Position numbers and translations under genes: made by a program. Shown here piece by piece: positions 20,690-31,515 of a stretch of 64,000 bases of DNA. The stretch lies in NCBI RefSeq assembly GCF_033118175.1, contig NC_083692.1, positions 87,400,501 through 87,464,500 of the forward strand. Reading direction: 5' to 3'. Positions within the stretch are counted from its first letter, which is position 1. Each line of letters begins with the position of its first letter. The notes under the pieces were generated by a model, which did not search any database, was not told the origin of the DNA, and was given only the letters and a program-made list of their open reading frames with translations. The DNA comes from Dama dama. Lineage: Eukaryota > Chordata > Mammalia > Artiodactyla > Cervidae.

Positions 20690-21065
20690 CAGACCTCTCC
20701 CTGTTGTTAAATGCCCCTCCTTCTTTGGGGCTTCTGCATTTGCTCTTCCCTCTGTCCAGGCTGCTCAAAAATCACCTCTTCCCTTGGTGACCCTTACACC
20801 TCAGCTCAAATGTCACTTCCTCCAGGAAGCCTTCCCTGACCACCACTCCTCCCACAAACAGAATCAGGCCTCCCTGCCTAGAGTGCTCAGGCCCTCTCTC
20901 TGTCCTCATTCATGGCTCCCCAAGGTCTGCAATGTGACATCTGTGATTGCTGGGTTCCCCAGACTCCAAGTGCCTTATCTCAAGGCAGGGCCTCTCTTTG
21001 TTCGCCACAGAATCCAGAGCCTGGCTGAGGGGGAGAAATCAGTAAGATGTGCTGAGTGAATGAAA
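20690..21065 (+). mobile_element. L2 LINE 3' end
   Basis: 'gctcttccctctgtccaggc', 'cacctcagctcaaatgtcac', 'aagccttccctgaccacc' and 'gtgctgagtgaatgaaagag' follow the L2 3' UTR in order. An old non-coding LINE tail over about 375 bases. Confidence 0.8.
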
Positions 21066-21084
21066 GAGACAGTCCATGTCATTA

Positions 21085-21215
21085 AACCTTATCTCAACCT
21101 CAGTGTCACTCCGGGACACAGACTACCAGACATCTTCATCCCCACTACACTGATGAGAAAATTGTGACTCAGAGGACACATGTCTGTCACCTGGGGTCAG
21201 AGGCTTGGTAAAGTC
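21085..21215 (-). mobile_element. MIR SINE relic
   Basis: 'cttcatccccactacactga', 'tgagaaaattgtgactcaga' and 'ggacacatgtctgtcacctg' follow the antisense MIR layout. Confidence 0.6.
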
Positions 21216-21224
21216 TAGGACAAA

Positions 21225-21258
21225 AATGCCCCCAAAGGGTCAATGCCCCCAAAGGGTC
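21225..21258. repeat. 17-bp perfect tandem duplication
   Basis: The unit aatgcccccaaagggtc occurs twice head-to-tail (21225-21241 and 21242-21258) with no mismatch. This points to a recent local slip or duplication. Confidence 0.95.
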
Positions 21259-21650
21259 ACAGCATCTTCCTATTGGATTTGCTGGCACAACTCTCAGCAC
21301 ACAGGAGGTCTGGAGACCTAAGCAGATGGACATGGGAGCCAAATGACCTCCCAGGTGGACCAAAACAACTTGGTTCGGTGGTTGTTGGCCGGCATCGTGT
21401 TTCCATCCTAACAGATTCTGGAGCAAGGCCACATTCTGTCTGCAACCTGACTCCACCCTGCCTGCTCTGTTCTGAGAATACTGTGAGGGGCTGGAGGGAT
21501 ACAGAGAAATCCAGGAGTGTAGGTGAGACCTTACTTCTGAAGGAGAAGAGACTTTCCTTTTGTCTTGTCATGTAAGTAACAAAGTGCCAAGGCGCTCCTG
21601 GAGGTGTCCACACCCTCTAGAGCAACATAAATTCTCAGCCTGCTGGTTCG
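21259..21650. other. Unique sequence, no gene recognised
   Basis: No repeat family recognised. Overlapping frames of 110-118 codons on both strands show no known domain. Confidence 0.5.
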
Positions 21651-21674
21651 ACCTGACACATCTTTTGCTCCAGA

Positions 21675-21770
21675 GCAGAGCAGAGCACTGGGTCAGGAGT
21701 CAGAGACTGGTTTCTCAGCCCACCTCTGACCCTGACCACCTGGTGACCCCAGGCAGCTCAGCATCCGTAC
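21675..21770 (+). mobile_element. MIR SINE relic
   Basis: 'gggtcaggagtcagagactg', 'gcccacctctgaccctgacc' and 'cctggtgaccccaggcagct' follow sense MIR. Short and diverged. Confidence 0.55.
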
Positions 21771-22085
21771 ACGCACAGTGCGGGAAACAGCACCCACCCT
21801 GTCTCCCTCGCTGTGGTCAGGCTCGAAAAGAGGGCAGGAGCGAAACAGTCTCTGTAAGTCCCAGGTAGTAATTCAGATGTTACATTCTTACATTATTACA
21901 AGGCCACTGCTGGCCAAGGGCCCAGAGGTGCAGAGGGTGATCGCTGGGGGGCTGCTTTTTGACCCCCAACCCCACAGAGGCAAATGTAACTTTAAAGAAA
22001 ACTGCTCTTACCTGTTCAAAGATACCCAGAGCAGAAAGAGCGCTGGCCTCTTACACTCCCTAAATTAGATCAAGAATGGGGACCA
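21771..22085. other. Unique sequence
   Basis: No repeat or gene recognised. Confidence 0.5.
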
Positions 22086-22094
22086 GAGAGCAGA

Positions 22095-22245
22095 AAAAGA
22101 AGGACAGGTGAAATCAAAGCCAGGATTCCCTGGGCTGGAGTCACCTCCTCACACATTACTAACTGTGACTTAGAACAAGTAGCTTACACACACTGTCTCC
22201 TCTTCTGCAAACTGTGAAACAGTAACCTCCCCTAGAGGCTGGTGT
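22095..22245 (+). mobile_element. MIR SINE relic
   Basis: 'attactaactgtgacttaga', 'acaagtagcttacacacact' and 'cctcttctgcaaactgtgaa' follow the sense MIR core. Confidence 0.65.
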
Positions 22246-22260
22246 TCAAATCTCTCTTTT

Positions 22261-22284
22261 AAAAAAAAAAAACAAACAAAAAAA
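22261..22284. repeat. A-rich tract
   Basis: A12 followed by CAAAC units and A-runs, preceded by CTCTCTTTT. It may be the tail of an unrecognised retroposon. Confidence 0.8.
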
Positions 22285-22915
22285 GAATGTTACCAAAAAA
22301 TAGTAAAGCCCTTTATTGGGGATGAGATGGAGCGGGCCACCCAACATGACACATGTAGTCAGTTAAAGGCAGTTTGTTTCTCTGCCCCAGGAGGGAGCCT
22401 GTCTGGGTGGGCCTCTTTGTAGAGTGACCAGGCCTGTGCCAAGCACAACCACAGGTGGTGGTGGCCCCACTTCTAGGAGAAGCGGTCCAGTTTGGGCCAG
22501 GACCTCCCTCACGCATGCTGGAGTTTTCCATCAGGCAGGGAAGCGGGAAGGCATGTCAGAGTGAGCAGAAAGGATGCTCCAGCACTGAGGAGGTGGAAAG
22601 GTGGGTGGGCTCCAAGGTGGGTGAAGCAACACAGCTGCCCTTCTAGGTCACTGCCGTCTCTCAGAGCAAAGCCACCCAGCACTCATCACTACCTGGCCAG
22701 CTCTCAAGGAGCAAATGGCAGGAAATAACTCCTAAAACACAGCCAGAAGGGCCAGCAAGCACTTCACTTCTCTACCTCCAAATGAGCCTCAAAATCCTAA
22801 CCTGATCGCAGAAATGTCACTGAAGGAGGTAATAAATATTCAGAATTTTAGAAAGCACTCCATCAACATTTTTTTAAAGTACCTCCATGTCCATTCCTAG
22901 GCATGATGGGGGGAT
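22285..22915. other. Unique sequence, no gene recognised
   Basis: No repeat or exon recognised. The 22440-22620 part is GC-richer with several short overlapping frames. Confidence 0.5.
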
Positions 22916-22916
22916 G

Positions 22917-23052
22917 TCAGGGGAATTCCCTGGTAGCCCAGTGATTACATCACACTTCCACTGCAGGGACGTTGGGTTTGATCCCTGGTCAGGGAACTAA
23001 GATCCTACAAGCTGCCCAGTGCAGTAAAAAAAAAAAAAGAAAAAAAAAAAGA
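22917..23052 (+). mobile_element. CHR-type SINE with long A-rich tail
   Basis: 'ggggaattccctggtagccc', 'agtgattacatcacacttcc', 'gtttgatccctggtcagg' and 'actaagatcctacaagctgc', then an A-rich tail (23027-23050). Confidence 0.9.
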
Positions 23053-23524
23053 GATGGACTGTTAAAAAAAAATGTTATCAGTCCAAAGGGACAGAACTAA
23101 CACAACTAAAACAATTATATGCTCATGAATCTCTGGTTCCTAGGACCCACAGGGGAAAGTCTCTCACGTTGAAGCCCCCCGAAAATATTGGATTCCTCCC
23201 TCAAGGGAGAAAAAAAAATTTATCTAAATCCCATGGACACATATGTCACTATGTTCAGAGGTCACATTTCCATTTTAACTTTGGCTTATAGGAGGCTCAG
23301 AGCCAAATCTGCAGGCTATATCTAACAATCCCACAAAACTTTATAATACCCAATATCGTGTACTAACATTACCTTTGCTCTCATCTTATTTTCCAATCCT
23401 TTTCTCGTCTTCCTCTGGTTTCCCTGTCTATCTCAATCCTTTTTTGTTCACTGTACTTGAGACTTATCTCAAATTCTTTTTTGGAACAAGTTACCTGATT
23501 AAAAAAAATTTTTTTTAACTTGAT
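23053..23524. other. Unique AT-rich sequence
   Basis: No repeat family recognised with confidence. Several A- and T-runs. Confidence 0.5.
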
Positions 23525-23623
23525 TAGTATTACAAAGTGACAGTAATCAAGGCTGGCATGAGGATGAACACATAGATCAATGGGAGAGAACTGAGAGTCC
23601 AAAAATAGACCTTTAAACTTATG

Positions 23624-23747
23624 ACCATTGATTTTTTTTAAATTTTACTTTTAATTGGAGGAAAATTACAATATCGTGATGATTTCTGCCATACATCAAC
23701 ATGAGTCAGCCATAGGTATACATATGTATTCTTAATCACTGATTTTT
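23624..23747 (-). mobile_element. Ruminant L1 3' fragment, antisense, inside L1M
   Basis: On the minus strand this reads as an L1 3' end ('atgttgatgtatggcagaaa' then 'cctccaattaaaagtaaaat'). On the plus strand it starts with the T-run of its tail. The flanks accattgattttt (23624-23636) and atcactgattttt (23735-23747) look like a target-site duplication with two mismatches. Confidence 0.75.
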
Positions 23748-24637
23748 GATAGATGCCAAGACCATCCAGTGGGGAAATAATAGTCTTTTCAAATGGTGCT
23801 TGAACAACTGTATATCCATATACAAAAGAAGGAAGTTGGACACCTATCTCATATCATATACAAAAATTAAATTAAAATAAATCAAAGACCTAAATATATA
23901 AGCTAAAATTACAGAGCTCTTAGAAGAAAACAAGGGAGTAAATCTTTCTGACCTTGGATGAGATAATGGTTTCTTAGATATGACACCAAAAGCAAGAGCA
24001 ACAAAACAGTAAATAAATTTAGCTTCATCAAAATTAAAACCTTTTTGTTTCAAAGGACACCATCAGGAAAGTGAGACAATTCAAGGAACGGGAGAAAATA
24101 TTTGCTAACCATCTATCTGAAAAGGGAATTTGTATCCAGAATACATAAAGAATCCTTAAAGCTCAACAAGAGAAAGACGACCTAAATTAAAGCAGACAAG
24201 TGGCCAATGAGCACGTGAAATGATGCTCAGGGCCGTTAGTCATTAGGGAGATGCAAACCAAACCACAGGGTAACACCACCGCACACCCAGCAGAAGAGCT
24301 GAAATAAAACAGACGACATGAGTGCTGGAGAAGCTGGAACCCTCAAACACTGCTGGTGGGACCTGTAATACACCCCCACTTTGGAGCAGAAGCCAGTTCC
24401 TCAAAGAGTTAAATGTAAAGTGACAAATGACCCAGTAATTCTACACCTAGAGATATACCCAAGAGAAATCAAAACACAGCCATACAAAAACTTGTACATC
24501 AATGTTCACAACAGTAATATGCATAATAGCCAAAAAGGAGAAACAACCCAAATGTCTATCAACTGACGAATGGACAAACAAAAGGTGGATATAGCCATAT
24601 AACCTAATATTACTTGACCATAAGAAGGAATGAAGTA

Positions 24638-24685
24638 TGGGGTCACAAAGAGTGGGACACGACTGAGCAACTGAACTGAATTGAA
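24638..24685 (+). mobile_element. 48-bp BovB/BOV-A 3'-end fragment inside L1M
   Basis: 'tggggtcacaaagagtggga' and 'cacgactgagcaactgaact' are the last bases of BovB/BOV-A. L1M sequence stops at 'ggaatgaagta' before it and resumes with 'ctgatacatgccacaacatg' after it. I see no target-site duplication. Confidence 0.82.
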
Positions 24686-24923
24686 CTGATACATGCCACA
24701 ACATGAGCCTCGACAACACAGTGCTAAGCGGAAGAAGCCAGTCACAAAAGACCACCACTGTATGACCCCATTGTAAGCAATGTCCAAAAGGGGCAAATCC
24801 ACAGAGACAGAAAGTAGATCAGGTTTCCAGGGCAACGGGGTAGAGGGTAGATGAGGAGCAGCTGCAGATGGGTATGAAGTTTCTCTTAGGGGTAATAAAT
24901 ATATTCTGAAATTAGACAGCAGT

Positions 24924-25174
24924 AATGGTTATAGAGGGCATCCCAGGTGGTACAGTGGTAAAGAATCTGCCTGCCAATGCAGGAGATGCAAGAAACATGG
25001 GTTCAATCCCTGGTCAGGAAGATCCCCTGGAGTAGGAACTGGCAATCCACTCCAATATCCTTGCCTGTAAAATCCCATGGACAGAGGAGCCTGGTGGGCT
25101 ACAGTCCATGGGGTCGCAGAGTTGGATGTGATTGAGCACACACTCACACACACACACACACACAATGGTTACAG
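24924..25174 (+). mobile_element. Bov-tA SINE with CA-repeat tail and target-site duplication
   Basis: The tRNA-like head ('gggcatcccaggtggtacag', 'gggttcaatccctggtcagg') is joined to the BOV-A body ('cagaggagcctggtgggcta', 'catggggtcgcagagttgga'), ending in (CA)n at about 25141-25163. The flanks aatggttatag (24924-24934) and aatggttacag (25164-25174) are an 11-bp duplication with one mismatch. Confidence 0.94.
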
Positions 25175-25487
25175 AAGTGTTAATGCACTAAAAGCAATGA
25201 ACTGTATACCTTAAAAGAGTAAATTTCATGGTATATGAATTATATGCTAATAAAACTTTTTAAATGTTCTTTTTTAAGGTTGGTTAAATAAGGTCGGGAG
25301 TTGTATTAATAACTCACTGATGCTGGTTTCTTAATTTTGACAAAAGTACTGTGATAACATAAACTGTCAACACCGGGAAAATCTGGGTGACAGGCACATG
25401 GGGACTCCATGTTATCTCTGCAATTTTTCTGTAAGTCTACAATTATTCCAAAATAAAAAGTGTATTTCACAAAAAGATGGCTCCTAT

Positions 25488-25781
25488 AGAGTTAACTCAG
25501 AGAAGGCAATGGCACCCCACTCCAGTACTCTTGCCTGGAAAATCCCATGGACAGAGGAGCCTGGTAGGCTGCAGTCCATGGGATTGCAAAGAGTTGGACA
25601 CGACTGAGTGACTTCACTTTCACTTTTCACTTTCATGCATTGGAGAAGGAAATGGCAACCCACTCCAGTGTTCTTGCCTGGAGAATCCCAGGGACGGGGG
25701 AGCCTGGTGGGCTGCCGTCTATGGGGTCGCACAGAGTCGGACACGGCTGAAGCGACTTAGCAGCAGCAGACAGAGTTAACT
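25488..25781 (+). mobile_element. BOV-A2 SINE (two BOV-A units) with 10-bp target-site duplication
   Basis: Two BOV-A monomers in tandem (25498-25620 and 25640-25771) are joined by a 'cactttcacttttcactttc' linker and end in a short AGC repeat. The exact flank agagttaact occurs at 25488-25497 and 25772-25781. This is the classic dimeric ruminant BOV-A2 and a young copy. Confidence 0.96.
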
Positions 25782-27080
25782 ATTATGTAATTATTGAATG
25801 AGGCTACACAAGTGCAGTGTACCTCCCCTCTAGGAGGCAGCTGCTCAAGGGCAGACAGAGCCCACAGGTCTAGACTCCACAGACTCTCAATGCCCGTCAG
25901 CAGAGGGGCTGTATGTGTAACAACAAATGTGGTCCTTTTCCCTCCTACAAGAGCAGGGCAATATCCCAGAAGCCTCCCGACCACACCAGAAGGGTAACAC
26001 TGTCACCCAGGAAGCCGTCAATCTGAGGTACTGTTAGTTTTCCACCACTGTTTATATACACATGCACTTCTGTTTGGCCAAATCCACCGTCCACTTAAGC
26101 CACACCCTCTGGCACAGCCAGCAGCGGGCTGGGGTCCTGGGACGCCTAGCCGGGCATTGCTGAGCCTCCCTCCTCCAGCAGAGGAGGTAACTGTCTTGAT
26201 GTCCCATTGCATACACATTGCATATAACCTGACTGGGGCCCCACAGACCTCTGCATGTTTACGAGTCTCCTCCCCTAACCGAATGGAAGTCCAAGGGCAG
26301 AGATAATCCTTTATTTATTCTTATTCCCCCAAGGTCTTACAGACATACACCCAAGCAATGATCAAGTTCATTCATTAATGGGTAAACTAGGAGAGTTCAG
26401 GAAGCATATGGTAACATCATTCCTACAGGAAATCTACTGGTCTCAGCAGAGAAGGACTAAAAAGCAGAAATCCTCCCTGGTCTTCTCTTTCTTGCATGGA
26501 CATCACTAGTGGGTTGAGGTTTTGGTTTTGCGAGCACGGGGTGGATATCTCACTCCGACCAATCTGGGAGCCGTGGCTGCTTGTTTTCCAGAGACACAGG
26601 TGGGTGGCAACTGGGCTGTGGGGTGGGGGTAGGGGGGCGGGCGTCACATGCTCTGCCAGGCTGATGGCAGCGCTGCTTCCTGTGGGGCCGCTGACATCAA
26701 GGGCCAGCCGTGCACAGGGGGCACGCGGGTGTCCCAACAGCAGGCAGCAAGCGGGGTCATGTGAAGTTCAGCACTGGGGCTTTCTCAGTCCATTGGGTTT
26801 TACTCATCCCCTGTCCACGAGGCGTGTTTCTCCCCCTCCCGCTCCTCTTTGTGTGCGTGTGTGTTTTAATTATTCCAGGGCTCTTGGCTTGCTTTCCTAA
26901 CCCCACATTAACATTTCCCTCCGCTACTGAGAAAGGAGGCATTCCACCCGCTGGAAAGCAGTCAAAGAGGCCAGGGAGAATTCCAGCTCTGTGCACGAAC
27001 CCTTGGGGACACGGTCTGTGTCCAAGCGCCAAAGAGGAGGATGGGAGGGTTACATGAGCAGGACAGCAGGAAGCTCTTGG
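25782..27080. other. Unique sequence with a strong G-run cluster, no gene recognised
   Basis: No repeat family recognised. 26613-26641 has six G-runs of 3 to 6 (see findings). A minus frame (26757-27131, 124 codons) and a plus frame (26496-26900, 134 codons) overlap and match nothing I know. Confidence 0.5.
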
Positions 27081-27094
27081 AAGCCACGTGGTCT

Positions 27095-27185
27095 GCTGCC
27101 ACCTCCCACCCATTTTACAGATGAGGGTCACGAGTCCCAGACGGTTCCAGCAACTTGCACAGGGTCACCCAGCTTCCATCAGAGC
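27095..27185 (-). mobile_element. MIR SINE relic
   Basis: 'cccattttacagatgagggt', 'ccagcaacttgcacagggtc' and 'acccagcttcc' match antisense MIR. Confidence 0.7.
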
Positions 27186-27360
27186 AAAACAACTCAATTT
27201 TTCACAACTGCTACCATAAAGCATTTTTCAGTCCAGGCAAGCACTCTGCATAAAAAACATGCCCCCACACAAAGAATTTACAGTGGAAATCGTGTCTTAC
27301 AAACCAGCAAGCCATGAGAATTTTCTGATCACCAAGCATTACAAAAATCCAACATGCAGA
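27186..27360. other. Unique sequence
   Basis: No repeat or gene recognised. Confidence 0.5.
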
Positions 27361-27361
27361 T

Positions 27362-27505
27362 TCATTCCATGCATTCATTTGACAAGATTTATTAAGTGAC
27401 TACTCTCTACCTGGCATGGTGTTAGGCTGAGAGGACTCGAGGGTGAACTCCCCTTGCCTTCAAGAAGAACCCAAAGGTTGTCCGTGAGACAAGGACCAAT
27501 CCGTG
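27362..27505 (-). mobile_element. L2 LINE 3' fragment
   Basis: 'gcattcatttgacaagattt', 'attaagtgactactctctac' and 'ctggcatggtgttaggctga' match the antisense L2 3' end. Confidence 0.6.
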
Positions 27506-27930
27506 GAAAATAAGCCTGGGACGGTTAGCTCAAGATGGGTACGTGAGCTCACTTCCTCTTACGAAAACACCAAAATCATAACTAACTGCTGAAAAACCAT
27601 CACCAAAAAGATGCTGGAACCTACCAAAAAAGATACCCTACAATCATACCTTCTTTGATCTTCATAATTTTATCTCCACCTCCAGATCATTGAAACCCCT
27701 AGATTTTCACTATTTTTCCTTCTTCCCAAATGAAAAAAAGAAGCACAACGATCTGCTTCAATGTATTAAGTCATAAGCCACAAGGCATAAGCAAGGGCCA
27801 AAAGCTCAGTTTAGAACCGGTGCAGTCCAGGGACCGGAGCTCACACAAGGCAAGACCGCCCTGCAGTCCTGAGCAGGGATGTGCAGAATGACCTGAATGC
27901 CAGCACTCTGCCAGCCTCGGCGACCCAGAG
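27506..27930. other. Unique sequence
   Basis: No repeat or gene recognised. Confidence 0.5.
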
Positions 27931-27934
27931 ACCA

Positions 27935-28265
27935 GCCCCACAGAGCCTCTGCCCTCAAGGGGCTCACTGGGCTAAAAAGAAAATAAAATAAAACCCTAGA
28001 AACAGATGATTTTCTCCTAAGGTTTAGGTGTGCTCAGGAGCTGTGGCGGTGGGGGGGGGAGAGGGGCAGGTGGAGGATACTGAGCAATGGCTAGGAGGAG
28101 GGGACGTCTGAAGGCTGCTTCCTGGAGGAGATCAAGATGGAATTACATTTTGAAGGAAGCTAGTTGAATAGGTTTGGGACATTCCATGGGCATGAGGTGA
28201 GGCAGAGAGGCAAGAAATAGCCTGGGGAAGGGTGGGGCAGGCAGGCAGTACTCAAGTCAGAGTGA
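27935..28265 (-). mobile_element. L2 LINE fragment
   Basis: 'ctgccctcaaggggctcact', 'gctgcttcctggaggagatc', 'attttgaaggaagctagttg' and 'gacattccatgggcatgagg' follow the antisense L2 order (aagctcacagtctagtg, gaggaggtgacatttgag, gagcgttccaggcagagg). Confidence 0.6.
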
Positions 28266-28875
28266 GAATTCTCAGCCTTGATGGGCAGAGAGTGGTCACT
28301 GAGAATTCCAATGATCTTCACAGGTCTCTCCCGGGACCTCAGTTGTACTTGATATGCGTCACCTGAGTGTCCACGTGAATCTCTGACATTTGTAGCAAAT
28401 ATGGAACCTCAGAGTGATTTCAGCTGCCAAGTGGGAAAGCTCCTTACCAGAGCCACCAAAGGCAAGGCTGAGTGAGAGGGAGACCCCGAGGGACAAGCTG
28501 AAGCATCCTAAGGTTCTGGGCGCTAGGACGGCTTCTAAGCAGGGAGTGCCAGGGCAAGACTTGTCCCATAGAAAGATTACCCTGGGGGAGTGGGAAAGCA
28601 GATCCAAGGGTGTGGGAGGGGAGGCTACAGAGGGAGTGCCGTGCAGTGCCCGGGAGCTTCATCATCCAGGTAAGGGAGAACGGCTCCACCCAGGAGTCAG
28701 TGTGGCAGAAGCCTCAGGCCAGGTCCTCCTCCCATCCCAGAACTAATCACTCACTCATTTTAAACAACAGTTTCCACTCTCTTTGCACCCAGCCCTGAAA
28801 CAAATCAAAAAGGAGGATTTTCTTACAACAAAACCCAATGGCTCCTCCTTTCTTCCTGTTTTCACAGGCCACATC
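28266..28875. other. Unique sequence, no gene recognised
   Basis: Overlapping frames on both strands (for example 28414-28746 plus and 28359-28607 minus) lack known domains. No repeat recognised. Confidence 0.5.
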
Positions 28876-29040
28876 CACAGGACACGTGGAAAAGACGGCG
28901 ATGGGGCGGGGCTGGAGCAGAGGGAAGAAGGTCTGTCTTGCAGTAACCGCGGCAGCCAGATCATCAGTGACTGGGCTACGCAAACCAGCGCGACCTTGGC
29001 GGGGCTCAGAGGGGCGGGAGGGGCCGGGGAAGCCATTCTC
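28876..29040. promoter_or_regulatory. Small CpG cluster with GC-box, weak regulatory candidate
   Basis: About a dozen CpGs in 165 bases by hand count, with a GC-box (ggggcggggc near 28903-28912) and a CACGTG E-box (28883-28888). Too short for a CpG island. No TATA word or transcript evidence. Confidence 0.25.
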
Positions 29041-29925
29041 TCACATCAGGGATAATTCCCAGCCCTCGTTTGCCTCACTGGCCTCAACCTGCAGATGATC
29101 ACAAACAGTATCAGACGAGCAGGTGGATGTGATCACACGACTTCCACCTCCTCCGGCACCTTGGGAAGCCAAGAGTAGATAAACCTCACTCTGGGGAGGA
29201 GGACACTCTGCTGAAGCGATGTGGCTGGTGTGGCAGGAGGAGAGATGTGGATTTAAGGGCTTTGAAAGGCCACCTGCTTTCTACTTAGTTAAGGCTGCCT
29301 CTCTCCTGGTCTCCTGGCACAGTCATGGTCATCGAGCCTGAAATTCCCACCATTTGTCATTCCTCTGGCATCCAGGGCCTAAAGACTGACTAATGACACC
29401 AAAAGCCTTGGTTAAAGTGTGAGTCATTAAAATCAACTTCTTTTAAATTCACGTAGTAAATATTTCTGCAGGACCTGCCCCTGACAGGTACTGCGCCAGG
29501 TACCGGGAGGAAGGAAGTGAGATGACTAAGGTGTGGGGACCTACAGAAGTAGACAGAAGCCAGATGTCCACATGTGGCCCTGTCAACCTGGCTGAAGACA
29601 GAAGCCTCTACTTGGACTCCCAGGAGTTTTTTAAACCACCAGGGAATGATATGTTTTGATACCATCATTTTGCATCCCCTGGGGTAATAAACACTATGTC
29701 ATTAGCGCCATTAACACCTTAGTGTGAATTAGGTAATCAGATGAAGTGTCACCTTGCAAAAGACTGAGCCGTGGGACTGATAAGTTCGGATGCCAGAGGA
29801 GCGAAGCCAGGGAAAGCCCAGTGCTCACAGGCCACTCAGTGGGGACCAGAGACTAGGGGACAGAGGTCCAGAGAATCGGGGTGCTGAGGCAATGGAGGCA
29901 CAAGCAGATGCACATGTCCTCCACC
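29041..29925. other. Mostly unique sequence
   Basis: 29450-29560 ('gtagtaaatatttctgcagg', 'gcgccaggtaccgggagg') may be a weak antisense L2. No gene recognised. Confidence 0.4.
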
Positions 29926-29929
29926 TACC

Positions 29930-30800
29930 ATTCATATATTTACTGGGCTCTGCAAATATTTACAGGGCTCTCTGGTCCTGGGCCCTGGGCATAGTGGAGA
30001 ATAAAGGAGTTGGCTCCTGCCCTTGAGGGGAAGACAGACAGTAAACAAATAAGCACACAGAAGTAAAACTACAAACTGGGGGGCAGTCTCTGAGTGACAA
30101 GAACCGCATGCCATGGCCACTGTGGCAGGAAGTATAATGAAATGGGGAGGGGGCGGAGGTGGAGGGACTGAGGAGGGTTCTCTTAGGAGAGGACAGATAA
30201 GCTGAGACCTGATTCACATTTGCCAGCTGAAAATGGCGGGGAAGGGTACCCCAGGCAGAAGGCACAGCACTTATAAGGCCCTAAGGAAGGAAATTGAAGA
30301 AGGCCAGAGTGGGGATGGGAGCCCAGCTGGAAGTAGAGGTTGGACAGGCAGGCTTGGGCCAGACCCCATAGCCTCCTTAGAGATTCGGACCCTCACCCTC
30401 AAGGCCACAGGAAGCCCCTGAGTGATTTTCAGCAGATGCACCAGGTGATAGGCTGCACATTTTTTTAGAGTTCACTCTGGCTGCAGAGGAGAATGGCCCT
30501 GGGGGAGAGGTGAATGTAGGCAGAGGGACCTGTTGGGAGGAAGGCTAGGCCAGAGAGACCCTGATTTGGATGAGGAAGCCACAGTTGAGATGGGAGAGCA
30601 GACAGATGTTGACATTTTGGAGGCAGGAATGGTAGGGCCTGGTGATTTACTGGGGAGGGGAGTGGCGGGGGGAGCGGCAAGGCTGACTCCTCTTGGGGTC
30701 TGGTTCAGGCAACTCAGGGGATGGTGGTCCTTTCCCTGAGAAAGGAGGCTGAGCAGATGGCAGAGAGGGTGCAGGGGGAGGAGGGCAAAGCAAGGCTCGG
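29930..30800 (-). mobile_element. Long L2 LINE 3' portion, antisense
   Basis: Following antisense L2 in order: 'catatatttactgggctctg', 'gggaagacagacagtaaaca', 'ctgagacctgattcacattt', 'gcacttataaggccctaagg', 'gaggttggacaggcaggctt', 'gaagcccctgagtgattttc', 'agttcactctggctgcagag', 'gacattttggaggcaggaat'. About 870 bases, the longest L2 copy in the window. No intact reading frame. Confidence 0.75.
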
Positions 30801-31415
30801 ATTTGGGACATACTCAAGCAAGACCCCGAGAGGCCCAGGAGAGGTTTCCAGGGACATTGACAAGCCGTGTGCAGCTGCAGGCAGAGGTGCCCACCAGGGG
30901 TGGGAAATCCCACGGGATCTCCATCCAGAGCATCAAAATAAGGGAGTTTCTTGGCACCTGAGCCCAGAGACACATTTCTGTTTCCCCCTCCCATGCCCTG
31001 TCAGAGAGGAAGGCTTCCCTTTTCTGGAAGTGTCAAACACGCCTCACAGGAAACTCCTTCAGCTGCCAGGGTGACTAATATTTATCACTGGTGTATACAG
31101 TAGCCATTCTCCAAGGCCATGAAATTCTGCCCACAGTTACCACCACCAGGCTCTCGGCAGCCCTGCCCAAGCCCAGCCATGCCTCGGCATTCCACAGGGC
31201 TGAATAACACCCCTCGCTTCCCAGAGGGGCTCCGCTCACCCCGCACCTCAGCAGCGTCTCGGCATCCTGGACTTGCTGCCTGCAGGTCAAGGTCCAAAGT
31301 CTCCGCTGCGCTCACGGACACAAACCAGGGCTTTGCCCAACCTGCCCCTCCAACCTCAGCACACAAGCAGCGCCTCCCTGCCCAGGGCAAGGACAGGGAG
31401 GGCAGGGACTCTGGA
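30801..31415. other. Unique sequence, mildly CpG-rich at 31180-31330
   Basis: No repeat recognised. Several CpGs occur between 31186 and 31320. Overlapping frames on both strands, none with a known domain. Confidence 0.45.
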
Positions 31416-31417
31416 GG

Positions 31418-31515
31418 GCATCCTGGCCAAACTTTTCATCTTCAGGGGAGCAAACCCAGAGTCAGAGAAATCAAATCGCTTGCCCATGGTCACAGGGCAG
31501 AGCTGAGATGACAAC
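31418..31515 (-). mobile_element. MIR SINE relic
   Basis: 'cttgcccatggtcacagggc', 'agagctgagatgacaactct' and the 'gagtcagagaaatcaaatcg' block match antisense MIR. Confidence 0.65.

Larger units (their letters stand above)
23525..25475 (+). mobile_element. L1M-type LINE, ORF2 end plus 3' UTR, with three insertions
   Basis: An old L1 can be followed in order: 'cacatagatcaatgggagag', 'agatatgacaccaaaagcaa', 'gtttcaaaggacaccatcag', 'agtcattagggagatgcaaa', 'gaaacaacccaaatgtctat', 'gaagccagtcacaaaagacc', and finally 'attccaaaataaaaagtg'. The ORF2 part is full of stops and cannot be coding. It is split by an antisense L1 end (23624-23747), a 48-bp BovB/BOV-A fragment (24638-24685) and a Bov-tA (24924-25174). 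A BOV-A2 follows its 3' end directly. Confidence 0.85.

Noticed and set aside
22920..23010. tRNA-gene-like B-box words in the SINEs (here and in all CHR and Bov-tA copies)
   Set aside because: These belong to the tRNA-derived heads of SINEs. No cloverleaf with anticodon arm and proper acceptor stem is present, so no tRNA gene is called.
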